From Streptomyces cylindrosporus (GTDB taxonomy: Bacteria > Actinomycetota > Actinomycetes > Streptomycetales > Streptomycetaceae), in contig NZ_JALDAY010000005.1 of NCBI RefSeq assembly GCF_022698165.1, forward strand, positions 1 through 64,000: a stretch of 64,000 nucleotides of DNA, given 5' to 3'. Positions 32,412 to 40,456 of this stretch are shown one piece after another (the first letter of the stretch is position 1; every line of letters starts with the position of its first letter). A program made the translations under genes and the position numbers. The notes under the pieces are model-generated. The model saw only the letters and a program-made list of their open reading frames with translations. It was not told where the DNA came from and did not search any database.

Positions 32412-33526
32412 GACGCCCGCAGCCCCGTCAGGCCGTCGTACGCGGACATGACGATGTTCAGGCCGCGCTGGTCCTGCGCGGGTTCGCGCATCTGGTGGGT
32501 GACGTAGGCGACGACCATGCGTGACTCGGGCTCGATCATGACGAGGGAGCCGCCCCAGCCGCCCCAGCCGTAGGTACTGCCGAACAGCCCGTAGCCGAGG
32601 CCCCACCGGATCGGCATGCCCAGCACCAGGTCCTCGCCGTCGAACTGCTCCTCCCAGGCGCGGTCGCAGCCCGCCGGGGACAGCAGGTGGGTGCCGCCCA
32701 CCGTTCCGCCGCAGGCCATCACGGACTGCACGAGGGCGACCGAGCGGGCGTTGCCGTACCCGCTCGCGGCCGGGATCTGCGCGCGGCGCCAGGGCAGGCC
32801 GTTGCCGTGCCGCACCCGGAACCCCGTGGCGGCGGAGTGCCGCGCCTCGCCGCCGGGCGCGCTCGCCAGGTACTCCTCGTCCTGGCCGGGCGGCGGCACG
32901 GTCAGCGCCACGCGGTGGTCGTGCTCGGCGCCCAGCCCGATGTGGAAGTCCGCGCCCAGCGGCCCCGCGACCTCCTCGGCGAAGAACTCGCCCACGCTCC
33001 GCCCGCTGATCCGCCGCACCACCTCACCGACCAGGAACCCCTGCGTCACCGAGTGGTACCCGGCCGCGCTCCCCGGCTCCCACTTCGGCGCCGCGACGGC
33101 CAGCCGGCCCGTGGCGGTCGCCCAGTCGTACAGCTCCTCCACCGGCCACTCCCAGTCCGGCAGCCCCGCGGTGTGCGACAGCAGATGCCGTACGAGCACC
33201 TTCTCCTTGCCCGCCGCGCCGAACTCCGGCCAGTACCGCACGACTTGGGCGTCCGGGTCCAACTCCCCGCGGTCGGCCAGCACGAGCGCGCACAGCGCGG
33301 TCATCGTCTTGGTGACGGAGTACACCCCGACGATCGTGTCCCGCTCCCACGGCACGGTCCGCTCCGCGTCGGCGTACCCGCCCCACACGTCGACGACCGG
33401 CTCCCCGTCCACGAACACGGCCACGGACCCGCCGACGTCGCCGTCGTCGAGCAACTCGGCCAGTGCGGTGGGGACGGCGGTGAAGAGTTCGTCGTACGAG
33501 CCCTGGATGTCAGCCATGTGCGACAT
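32408..33526 (-). CDS. Beta-lactamase-fold serine hydrolase (class C/EstB type)
   Basis: A 372-residue hydrolase without a signal peptide. The nucleophile motif is SVTK (S-x-x-K). The second-motif Tyr is in AGYHS (Y-x-S, as in EstB-type esterases, not Y-x-N), and HTAGLP and GWGGWGGS provide the third strand. Cytoplasmic location and Y-x-S favour an esterase or peptidase over a true beta-lactamase. The start is MSHMADIQ at 33526 or MADIQ nine bases on. It is coupled to the DUF3885-like gene downstream. Confidence 0.9.
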   Translation of the reverse strand: MSHMADIQGSYDELFTAVPTALAELLDDGDVGGSVAVFVDGEPVVDVWGGYADAERTVPWERDTIVGVYSVTKTMTALCALVLADRGELDPDAQVVRYWPEFGAAGKEKVLVRHLLSHTAGLPDWEWPVEELYDWATATGRLAVAAPKWEPGSAAGYHSVTQGFLVGEVVRRISGRSVGEFFAEEVAGPLGADFHIGLGAEHDHRVALTVPPPGQDEEYLASAPGGEARHSAATGFRVRHGNGLPWRRAQIPAASGYGNARSVALVQSVMACGGTVGGTHLLSPAGCDRAWEEQFDGEDLVLGMPIRWGLGYGLFGSTYGWGGWGGSLVMIEPESRMVVAYVTHQMREPAQDQRGLNIVMSAYDGLTGLRAS

Positions 33527-33540
33527 CTAGCCCGCATGGG

Positions 33541-33640
33541 GAGATCGACGGCAACTGAATTCCGGCGCCGGGCGGATGGCGGGGGCGGTTGATCTCCGGC
33601 CCGGGGCGGGATGGCGGGGGCGGTTGATCTCCGGCCCGGC
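33541..33640. repeat. Two-copy 35-bp tandem repeat upstream of the sigma factor
   Basis: A unit beginning ATGGCGGGGGCGGTTGATCT starts at 33576 and again at 33611, and is nearly perfect. A degenerate third unit can be seen before it (from about 33541). It fills the divergent region between the hydrolase and the sigma factor gene. Confidence 0.7.
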
Positions 33641-33773
33641 CCGGCGCGGCGCGGACTGCGACCGCCCGCAGCCGATGTCCGGCCCGGCGCCGGGCGTGAT
33701 GTAACGCTCCGCCATGCTGCGGCCAAGTACGGGTGCAAGGATGACCGACCCCTTTGCCCCCTTGGAGGAACGG

Positions 33774-34745
33774 GTGCGTACACCCGACGGCGGTGGCCGA
33801 CGACAACCGACGCCACCCAGCGGCGATCCGGCCGGATTCTCGGCGTTCTACGAGGAGAACTTCGAGGCCGTGCTCACGTTCGTGACGCGCCGCACCAGCG
33901 ACCCCCACGTGGCGGCCGACCTCACGGCCGACGTCTTCGTCGCCGCGCTGGAGGCCGCCGACCGCTACGACGCCGGGCGGGGAACACCGATCGCCTGGCT
34001 GTACGGCATCGCACGCAACGTCGTGGCCTCCCACGGCCGCGGCACGGTCCGCGAACTCGGAGCGGTGGCTCGCCTGAAGGGACGCCGGCTGCTCGACACG
34101 GAGGACATCGCGGCCCTGGAGGAACGTATCGACGCCGAGCGCGCGGTCCGGGAGCTCGCGGTACAGCACAGCGCGCTCAGCGAACCGTTGCGCGCGGTGC
34201 TGGACCTGGTGGCCGTGGACGGGCTGACGCCCCGGGAGGCCGCCCAGGTCCTTGGCATCAGCCAGGCGACGGTACGGGTTCGGTTGCACCGGGCTCGGCG
34301 GGTGTTGCGGGCTGGGGTCGGGGGTGCTGCCGGGGGTGGGGCCGGTGGTGCTGTTGGCCGGGGGATGCTGCGGGCCGGGGCCGGGGCCGGGGCCGGGGCT
34401 GGGGCCGGGGCTGGGGCTGGGGCCGGTGGTGCTGCCGGCCCGGGCGTGCTGCGGTCCGGGTCCGGTGCGGGCGGTGCTGTCGGCCGGGAGGCGCGTGGCG
34501 GCTCCGGTGCCGACGGGATGCCCGGCGCTGCCTACGGGTCGCCCAGCATGGCCGACGGATCACCGGGCGCGATCCATGGATCGCCGGGTGCGGCTCACGG
34601 ATCGCCCGGCACAACCCACGTAACTCCTGACAGCCCCACCGCTCATGGGACGCCCGCCGCCCTTCAGCAAGACGAACCCGGCGTCCTCCGGCAGGACGCC
34701 GACCGTCCGCAACTCCCCGACACCGCCCTGGAGAACGCGTCATGA
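33774..34745 (+). CDS. ECF sigma factor with long repetitive C-terminal tail
   Basis: A 323-residue protein whose first 178 residues are a complete ECF sigma factor. Region 2 is FYEENFEAVLTFVTRRTSDPHVAADLTADVF through GTPIAWLYGIARNVV; region 4 is LTPREAAQVLGISQATVRVRLHRAR. About 145 residues of low complexity follow: an Ala-Gly repeat encoded by eight GGGG tracts at 6-bp period, then GSPGA-type repeats. GTG 33774 is chosen because GGAGGAA lies 5 bases upstream; ATG 33741 is possible. It overlaps the next gene (ATGA), which may encode its regulator. The target promoter is unknown. Confidence 0.88.
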   Translation: MRTPDGGGRRQPTPPSGDPAGFSAFYEENFEAVLTFVTRRTSDPHVAADLTADVFVAALEAADRYDAGRGTPIAWLYGIARNVVASHGRGTVRELGAVARLKGRRLLDTEDIAALEERIDAERAVRELAVQHSALSEPLRAVLDLVAVDGLTPREAAQVLGISQATVRVRLHRARRVLRAGVGGAAGGGAGGAVGRGMLRAGAGAGAGAGAGAGAGAGGAAGPGVLRSGSGAGGAVGREARGGSGADGMPGAAYGSPSMADGSPGAIHGSPGAAHGSPGTTHVTPDSPTAHGTPAALQQDEPGVLRQDADRPQLPDTALENAS

Positions 34746-35515
34746 CCACGACCCCCGCCTCGCCCACCGGCTTCCGGCAACGCCTCGGCGACCAGCTGTC
34801 CGCCCTCGCGGCAGAGAACGCGACGGCGGCGACGACTGAGACCGCGACCGCCACCGCTTCCGCACCCGGCACCGCGCCCAGCACCGTCCCCGTCCCCAGC
34901 ACTGTCCTCGTCCCCGTCGCCGTCCCCGACGCCCCACCTCACCCGGCCCCCTGGCGGCGGCGCCACTGGGCCGTACGCCACCGGCTGCCCCTGGCCGTCG
35001 CGGGCGTGGCCGCGGTCGGTGTCGCTCTCGCCACCCTGCCCGCCCACCGTTCCGCCACCCCCGACCCCGGCCAGGCCACCGGAACGGCGGTCACCTCGCA
35101 GCCGCAGAGGATCACGACGGCCGCCTACACCCTGCAACGGGAAGAGGACGGCCGGGTCCGGCTCGCGATCACCGATGCCGCGGGCAAGCTGCTCGACACG
35201 GCCAGGCTCCAGCGCGACCTCAACAGCCTCGGCGTCCCGGCCCTCGTCTACACCGGCGACCCCAAATGCACCAAGCCCCCGACCGGCACCGGCGACGACT
35301 CACCCCGCGACACCTGGAACATCGAACTGGCCAAGGGCGGCAAGCCGATTCTCTCCGTCCGGCCCGACAGGATCCCCGCCGGACAGCACCTGCTGGTCGC
35401 CTTCCCCCTCGCCCGCACGGACCCCGACCACGCCGGCTACGTCATCCAGGCGGGCCGGATCGACGGCACCCCGCCGACCTGCGTACCGGCCCTCCCCAAG
35501 AGCTCCGCCGGGTGA
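34742..35515 (+). CDS. Single-pass membrane protein coupled to the ECF sigma factor
   Basis: A 257-residue protein. The N-terminal about 75 cytoplasmic residues are Thr/Ala/Pro-rich. One membrane helix (about 80-98, PLAVAGVAAVGVALATLP) follows, then about 155 extracytoplasmic residues with two cysteines (DPKCTKPP, PPTCVPALP). There is no recognisable zinc anti-sigma motif (H-x3-C-x2-C). Its start overlaps the sigma gene stop, so the two are co-translated. Position and topology make it the likely membrane-bound partner or anti-sigma factor. ATG 34742 is the start. A terminator follows at 35526. Confidence 0.8.
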   Translation: MTTTPASPTGFRQRLGDQLSALAAENATAATTETATATASAPGTAPSTVPVPSTVLVPVAVPDAPPHPAPWRRRHWAVRHRLPLAVAGVAAVGVALATLPAHRSATPDPGQATGTAVTSQPQRITTAAYTLQREEDGRVRLAITDAAGKLLDTARLQRDLNSLGVPALVYTGDPKCTKPPTGTGDDSPRDTWNIELAKGGKPILSVRPDRIPAGQHLLVAFPLARTDPDHAGYVIQAGRIDGTPPTCVPALPKSSAG

Positions 35516-35525
35516 CGTGACGGCA

Positions 35526-35551
35526 GGCCGGCGGACGCGGCCCCGCCGGCC
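35526..35551 (+). terminator. Terminator of the sigma factor operon
   Basis: GGCCGGCGG (35526-35534) pairs with CCGCCGGCC (35543-35551) over an 8-nt loop, 11 bases after the stop codon. Confidence 0.75.
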
Positions 35552-35696
35552 GACAGAAGCGACATTCAGGGCGACTTTCGACGGCCGGGCAACCTGAGCC
35601 GCCTTCTCACCCTGTTCACAGATGGCACACAAGTTCAACTTCCCGTGCCGGCAAGACGTGCACGACTCGTCCCGACCAGACGCAGAAAGAGCACTC

Positions 35697-37214
35697 ATGA
35701 CCAGACACCACCCCACCGCCTTACGGCGTTCCGCGGTCATCGCCGCTACCGCGCTCACCGTAGGCACCGCCGCAACCCTCGCCGCGCCCGGCGCCGGAGC
35801 GGCAACCCCGGCGGGCACGCCGAAGCTCCAACTCATCGCCGCCACACCCGCGGTGACGGTCGACCGGTACGAAGGCGAGCCGGGGGTCTACCTCGACCTC
35901 GGCACGTACGTGACGGTCGACGGGGGACCGCTGGAGCTGAAGGTGACACGGAAGTCGTACAACGACCCGGTCGTCGCGTCGCAGGTGATCCGCTCCGGCG
36001 GCCGGACCGTCACCAAGGCCCTGCCGAAGGGCCTGGTGAAGGACTTCTCGGGCCTGCCGGACTTCCTCAACGTCAGCATCAGCGACGCGTCGGGCACGAA
36101 GGTGGCCGACACCACGCAGTCCTTCTGCCCGAACAACCGGGCCGGCCGGATCAGGCCGGACGCCCCGGCCACCTCGAAGTATCCCGAGAGCTGTTCCGAC
36201 AACCCGTTCGCGCTCGGCGGCGTCTGGGGTGTCGAGAAGGGCTGGGCGGCGGCCACCTCCCAGGGCTTCCGCGGGGACAACCCGCTCGACCTGAAGGCCG
36301 GCGTCTACACCGCGAAGGTGTCGGTGGCGAAGAAGTACCGCGACCTGTTCGGTATGCCGGACAAGACGCAGACCATCAAGGTGACGGTCCGCCAGGACTC
36401 GGGCGGGGGACAGGGCCTGACCGGCGCGAAGAGCGGTCGTAAGAACACGTCGAAGACCCTGAAGCCGGCCGCGGCGCGTCCCGTCGGCAGGGCGGGAGTC
36501 CCCGCCGACGTGCCCAAGCCCGACCTGCGCGCCCTCCCCGCGTACGGCATCGCCATCACCAACGGGGACGAGGGCGGGATGGGCGCCGCCGCGGGCAAGG
36601 ACTACCTCGCCTTCAGCGCCACCGTCTGGAACGGCGGCCCCTCGCCGCTGGTCGTGGACGGATTCCGCAAGCCCGGCGCGGAGAAGATGGACGCGTACCA
36701 GTACTTCTACGACGCCAAGGGCAAGCAGGTCGGGTACACGCCGACCGGCACCATGGAGTGGGACCCGCGGGAGGGCCACCAGCACTGGCACTTCAGCGAC
36801 TTCGCGAGCTACCGGCTGCTCGGCGCGGACAAGCAGGAAATCGTCCGCAGCGGCAAGGAGGCGTTCTGCCTGGCCAACACCGACGCCATCGACTACACGG
36901 TGAAGAACGCCAACTGGCACCCGTACAACACCGATCTCGCCACCGCGTGCGGTGAGGAGACCGCGGTGTCGGTGCGCGAGGTGCTCGACGTGGGCAACGG
37001 CGACACCTACAGCCAGTACCGCCCCGGCCAGTCCTTCGACGTCTCGGACCTGCCGAACGGCACGTACTACATCGAGGTCATCGCCAACCCCGACAACCGG
37101 CTCAAGGAACAGAGCACGGCCAACAACATCACCTATCGCAAGGTCGTCCTCGGCGGCACACCGGGGGCGCGCACGGTGACGGTACCGAAGTACGGCCTCA
37201 TCGACGCCCCCTGA
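35697..37214 (+). CDS. Secreted lysyl oxidase-like copper amine oxidase
   Basis: A 505-residue exported protein. The signal peptide is residues 1-37 (ends AGAA), followed by an N-terminal beta-rich region to about 270 and a lysyl-oxidase domain to the end. The copper talon is H361-Q-H363-W-H365 in REGHQHWHF. The two residues that form the LTQ cofactor in animal LOX are both conserved by alignment: Lys387 (SGKEAFC) and Tyr438 (GDTY). The LOX end block DLPNGTYYIEVIANP...TANN is also present. It should oxidise amine side chains of proteins outside the cell. The start is ATG 35697. A 13-bp terminator follows. It lies directly after the sigma factor operon and may be its target. Confidence 0.92.
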   Translation: MTRHHPTALRRSAVIAATALTVGTAATLAAPGAGAATPAGTPKLQLIAATPAVTVDRYEGEPGVYLDLGTYVTVDGGPLELKVTRKSYNDPVVASQVIRSGGRTVTKALPKGLVKDFSGLPDFLNVSISDASGTKVADTTQSFCPNNRAGRIRPDAPATSKYPESCSDNPFALGGVWGVEKGWAAATSQGFRGDNPLDLKAGVYTAKVSVAKKYRDLFGMPDKTQTIKVTVRQDSGGGQGLTGAKSGRKNTSKTLKPAAARPVGRAGVPADVPKPDLRALPAYGIAITNGDEGGMGAAAGKDYLAFSATVWNGGPSPLVVDGFRKPGAEKMDAYQYFYDAKGKQVGYTPTGTMEWDPREGHQHWHFSDFASYRLLGADKQEIVRSGKEAFCLANTDAIDYTVKNANWHPYNTDLATACGEETAVSVREVLDVGNGDTYSQYRPGQSFDVSDLPNGTYYIEVIANPDNRLKEQSTANNITYRKVVLGGTPGARTVTVPKYGLIDAP

Positions 37215-37260
37215 CCTCTCCCTCTGATCCCTCCCTCTGACCCCTCCGACTGATCCCTCC

Positions 37261-37297
37261 GGTGGGCGAAGGCATCCGCCTTCCGCCTTCGCCCACC
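37261..37297 (+). terminator. Terminator of the lysyl oxidase gene
   Basis: GGTGGGCGAAGGC (37261-37273) pairs perfectly with GCCTTCGCCCACC (37285-37297) over an 11-nt loop. It immediately precedes the broken surface-protein gene. Confidence 0.85.
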
Positions 37298-37306
37298 GCC
37301 CGGCGA

Positions 37307-38256
37307 ATGCAGGTTCTTGCCACTGCTGCATTCGCTGCTGCCGGTCTGATCGCGCTGGCCGCAGCTCCCGCCGCCTCCGCCGACGAAGCCGCACCCGACG
37401 AACACCGGGGCCGCCGGAAAGGTGTGGGTCACCTACGCGGTCACCCGCGGACTCGACTTCACGGAGGTGCCCTCCAACTGCCGTACACAGCATGTCCGGG
37501 CCTACGACGAGATGCCCGAGAGGCAGACCGCAGTGTGCGAGTTCGACCAGGTGGTGGAGCCGGGCGTCGTCTACACGCCGGAGACGCCTCTCCGCGTCAG
37601 GGCACTGGACCGCGCGTTCCACGACGAACTGCGCCTGCGCGTCGGGCAGGACGATGACGACCCGGGGGCGGACGACAACGGCACTCCGCCAGTGCCGGGA
37701 ACCGCACCGGCGGTGAAACTCGTCGAAAGCCGGGCAGGGGGCGAGGGGTCGGCGCGGGTCGTCGATGTGCCCGTCACCTCTGCAGGTGGAGTTCACCAAC
37801 GCGGGGCCCGCCGGAACGTCGGCCGTAAAGACCCCCGGCTACTGCAAGGCGAAGGGCAGGTCGTACGACTGCGGCACGAGCGAGCTCGCTCTCTACGAGG
37901 GCGGTCGGCTGACCTACACCTTCCAGCTGAAGATCGGCAGACGGATGGCGCATGCCAAGGGCTCAGTGACCCTGAGCACGGAGGCACGGCCGTTTGACCC
38001 CGACAAGACCAACGACAAGGCGGACATCACACTGGACGTCACGGGCGGGGGCGCGACGGACTCACCGGGCAGCGCGACGGATGGCCGGAACGCATGGAAC
38101 GGCTCAAGCAGCCCGCCCGACGGTTCGTCGTCGACCGGCGACAGCCTGGCAGAGACGGGGCCCTTGGCGCTGCCCGTCGCGGGAGTGGCGGCCGCGGCGA
38201 CAGCCACGGGCGCGGCCATGCTCGCCATCGCACGCCGCCGCCGGGCCCAGAGCTGA
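37307..38256 (+). pseudogene. LAETG surface protein gene with two frameshifts
   Basis: Three consecutive reading frames together make one sortase-anchored protein. The first (from 37307 or upstream) encodes a signal peptide (AFAAAGLIALAAAPAASADE). The second encodes VWVTYAVTRGLDFTEVPSNC through about 37776. The third encodes LQVEFTNAGPAGTSA (CARDB-like) and ends with LAETG, a hydrophobic stretch and RRRR. Frame changes lie near 37398-37405 and 37777-37781, and each looks like one extra base. It is either a genuine pseudogene or two sequencing errors. The start region is also abnormal: the terminator of the lysyl oxidase gene lies where the start and ribosome binding site should be. Confidence 0.8.
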
Positions 38257-38284
38257 GCCGTAGCCGGCCGGGGGGGAGATAGAG

Positions 38285-38986
38285 ATGGACGACAACAGCA
38301 CTACAGAAGTCACAGAACCAAGAACTGTCGCCGGACGTGTCTCACTCGGCGAAGTTATGGCACAACTGGCCAGACACAGACCGGTGTTCCACTCCGAAGC
38401 CGATCTTCAGCACAGCTTCGCGCGGGCCCTGTGGGAACTGTCGCCGGATGTGCACTCCAGACTCGAGGTGCCGCAGCGGGCGGGAAGCAGGACCGAACAC
38501 CTGGACCTCCTGTGCATCGGCCCCTCGACCCGTACCGCGATCGAGTTCAAGTACTTCACCCGGAGATGGACGGGCACGGCGGGTGTCCCCGCCGAGCACT
38601 ACGCCCTGAAAGGGCATGCGGCCGCGGACCTCGCTCGGCTGCACTTCGTCCGGGACATAGCCAGGCTGGAGAACTTCTGCCGCCACTCCGACCAGAACGG
38701 CCTCGCCGTCATGCTGACCAACGACCCCTCCCTGTGGACTCCACCCGGCACCGCCCGCGGGCGGACTCGGGACCAGGAGTTCAGGATCCACCAGGGCCGT
38801 GAACTCGCCGGTACGCTGCTGTGGGCCGAGGGCACCTACAAGCCGAACACATGCACACTGCGGGCCGCGTATCCCCTCAACTGGGAGCCGTACTCCGAAC
38901 TGGCCGGAGCAGGGGGAGAGTTCCGATATCTCGCCGTACCCGTCAGCCCGCTGCCGCCGCCGACGCCCGGCCAGTCAGCCGCATAG
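38285..38986 (+). CDS. PD-(D/E)XK nuclease-like protein
   Basis: A 233-residue soluble protein that I do not recognise as a named family. The core fits the PD-(D/E)XK restriction-endonuclease fold: Glu38 in a helix (FHSEADLQHSFARALW), then Asp74 (EHLDLLCIG) and Glu87-x-Lys89 (AIEFKYF) on adjacent strands, followed by a long helix (GHAAADLARLHFVRDIARLE). All four key residues are present, so a DNA-cleaving or degraded-nuclease role is possible. The start ATG 38285 follows GGGGGGAGA. No methylase or helicase partner is adjacent. It begins the accessory stretch that includes the split DUF4291 gene, with which it overlaps tail to tail by 12 bases. Confidence 0.75.
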   Translation: MDDNSTTEVTEPRTVAGRVSLGEVMAQLARHRPVFHSEADLQHSFARALWELSPDVHSRLEVPQRAGSRTEHLDLLCIGPSTRTAIEFKYFTRRWTGTAGVPAEHYALKGHAAADLARLHFVRDIARLENFCRHSDQNGLAVMLTNDPSLWTPPGTARGRTRDQEFRIHQGRELAGTLLWAEGTYKPNTCTLRAAYPLNWEPYSELAGAGGEFRYLAVPVSPLPPPTPGQSAA

Positions 38987-39433
38987 GTGAGCGAGAAGTT
39001 CATCGCGTACGGGGTAGGGGCGTTCCTGGGGCAGGAGCCCGGCGGCGGAGTCCAGATCCCCACTCCTGACAAGGCCGTGGATCTCGTGGGCAAGCGGGGT
39101 CACATCGCGGATGGAGACCGTCCACTCGTCCGCGTAACGTCGTGCCGCCTCACCGCCGAGGCCGAGCTGCAGAGACCGGTACGGCAGGGGCTGCAAGCGC
39201 AGATCCCGCTCCGGATCCCACTGCACTCGCGTGGGCGCGCGCTTCAACTGACGCTGCCAGGTGGCGTGGTCGGGGTGGATCCCCCGAACGTAACTCGACA
39301 GACAGGCACGGCCCAGCGCCCACTCGAAGCCGCCCCGGGTGATCTCGACAGCGAGAACCGTCTCCTGCCCTCCCTTGGCGCCCCAGCCGCAGCGGTACAT
39401 CATCCACAGGAACGACGGCTTGATCCACGTCAA
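38975..39433 (-). pseudogene. DUF4291 gene, C-terminal fragment
   Basis: 152 codons covering most of a DUF4291 protein, beginning at the family's hallmark TWIKPSFLWMMYRCGWG and continuing through ITRGGFEWAL, RVQWDPERDLRL and DEWTVSIRDVTPLAHEI. The normal N terminus (about 45 residues) is absent. The first codon is TTG where the family has the Met of RMTWIKPSF, and upstream homology stops exactly there. The missing start is at 41245-41322, about 1.8 kb away on the same strand. The fragment might still be expressed from the TTG, but without its N-terminal strand it is unlikely to fold normally. Confidence 0.85.
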
Positions 39434-39455
39434 GCCGCGTTCACAACCTTTTCCG
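39411..39455 (-). repeat. Cassette-end repeat A with 7-bp dyad
   Basis: On the minus strand: AAAAGGTTGTGAACGC, then GGCTTGA-CGTGGA-TCAAGCC (7-bp inverted arms), then the DUF4291 coding sequence. A similar sequence (repeat B) lies 1.0 kb away at 40412-40456. Here the dyad also encodes the start of the DUF4291 fragment (T-W-I-K-P). Confidence 0.7.
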
Positions 39456-39501
39456 TCCAGTGGTGTTCAGGCTGTTCGTGGCCCGGCGGTGGTGTGCGGC
39501 G

Positions 39502-40299
39502 TCAGCCGCGTCGCTGCCACCAGCGCCGCTTCTGCTCGCCTGTGTGAGGACCGGTCCCGGCCCCATCAGGGGCTGACGTGCTGTTCGGCGGGAAGGCTTT
39601 CAAGGCGGCGCGGATGCGATCGAACGGGGCAACGGTGTGGTGGTCGTCGGCGGGAAGTACCACTCCGACGCACACCAGCTTGAAACTGTTCTCGCTGAGG
39701 GGTGCGCCAATGAAGACCGGTGCGCCCACGCACCCTTGTGGCAGGTCTCCGATCCACCGGATGCCGCCGTCGCCTGAGCGTGTGATCCGGCCGATCACGA
39801 CAGCCTGCTCTCGTGAAACGTCCCCGTCATGGACGTGCCCCAGCAGATAGGCCGGGACCGGCGGCTCACCGAGGCCGGCGATGTCCTGTTCCGTGGCTGC
39901 GATGCCGTCGGTGATCTCGTCGGTTGTCCAGCGCCAGCCCTTGCGGGCGCCGTGCGCGTGCAGCCCGGTGGAGGGCATGACCGCCACCCCCAGATCGCCG
40001 AGATGAGTCCACCCCTCCGCGAAGTCGAGCATCATCAGCTTCTCGGCGCTCATCACGGGTGCACACAGTGCGGGGCGCAGGGTGAACTCAGCCAACTCGA
40101 CTCGCGCCGGCTCACTGGCGGTCACGAGGTACTGCCGGATGACCTCGCCTTCGGAGGTAGCCTCCACCAGTTCGTTGAACCAGAAGGCCGTCGCGTGTTG
40201 TTCCTCCCGGTGAGCTCGCTGGAAGGGAAGCGTCGAGCGGCCGACGCGATCGACTATCGCGTCGATGATCGCACTGGAGTAGTCGGGCAGGTCAGACAT
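39502..40299 (-). CDS. Degenerate trypsin-like protein
   Basis: A 265-residue protein that resembles a trypsin-like (S1 fold) peptidase domain but lacks the catalytic residues. The segment TAFWF...QYLVTASEPARVEL stands where active enzymes have a GTGFF...LVTNRH motif, so the His is missing. GCVGAPVFIG replaces G-x-S-G-S-P-V-F, so the Ser is Val. DLGVAVMP could hold the third-residue Asp. There is no signal peptide or membrane helix. Such dead proteases occur as binding modules in bacterial conflict systems; that role here is inference. The start is ATG 40299. It is the second of two genes inserted in DUF4291, each followed by a similar repeat. Confidence 0.6.
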   Translation of the reverse strand: MSDLPDYSSAIIDAIVDRVGRSTLPFQRAHREEQHATAFWFNELVEATSEGEVIRQYLVTASEPARVELAEFTLRPALCAPVMSAEKLMMLDFAEGWTHLGDLGVAVMPSTGLHAHGARKGWRWTTDEITDGIAATEQDIAGLGEPPVPAYLLGHVHDGDVSREQAVVIGRITRSGDGGIRWIGDLPQGCVGAPVFIGAPLSENSFKLVCVGVVLPADDHHTVAPFDRIRAALKAFPPNSTSAPDGAGTGPHTGEQKRRWWQRRG

Positions 40300-40411
40300 G
40301 GATCGAGAGGCTAACGCACGGTCGGAGACAACTACCGGGCGGCATGGCAGGGCACGTCCGCATGCCCTCCGATCCGCGCTCTTCGACGTCGGCGACGGGC
40401 AAGTGTCTGTC

Positions 40412-40456
40412 AACGCGGCTTGATGACCCACGTCAAGCCTCGCTCACAATCCTTTC
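40412..40456 (-). repeat. Cassette-end repeat B with 7-bp dyad
   Basis: On the minus strand: GAAAGGATTGTGAGCGA, then GGCTTGA-CGTGGGTCA-TCAAGCC. It differs from repeat A by a 3-nt insertion in the dyad loop and a few substitutions. It starts at the stop codon of the gene at 40455-41126. It looks like a decayed copy of the DUF4291 sequence at the insertion junction. Confidence 0.7.

Noticed and set aside
32408..33526. Antibiotic-inactivating beta-lactamase
   Set aside because: No signal peptide and a Y-x-S second motif, which fit a cytoplasmic esterase-type hydrolase better.
35620..35650. PHO-box-like GTTCAC and GTTCAA upstream of the lysyl oxidase gene
   Set aside because: The two half-sites are 19 bp apart and not at the 11-bp period expected for PhoP; left as chance.
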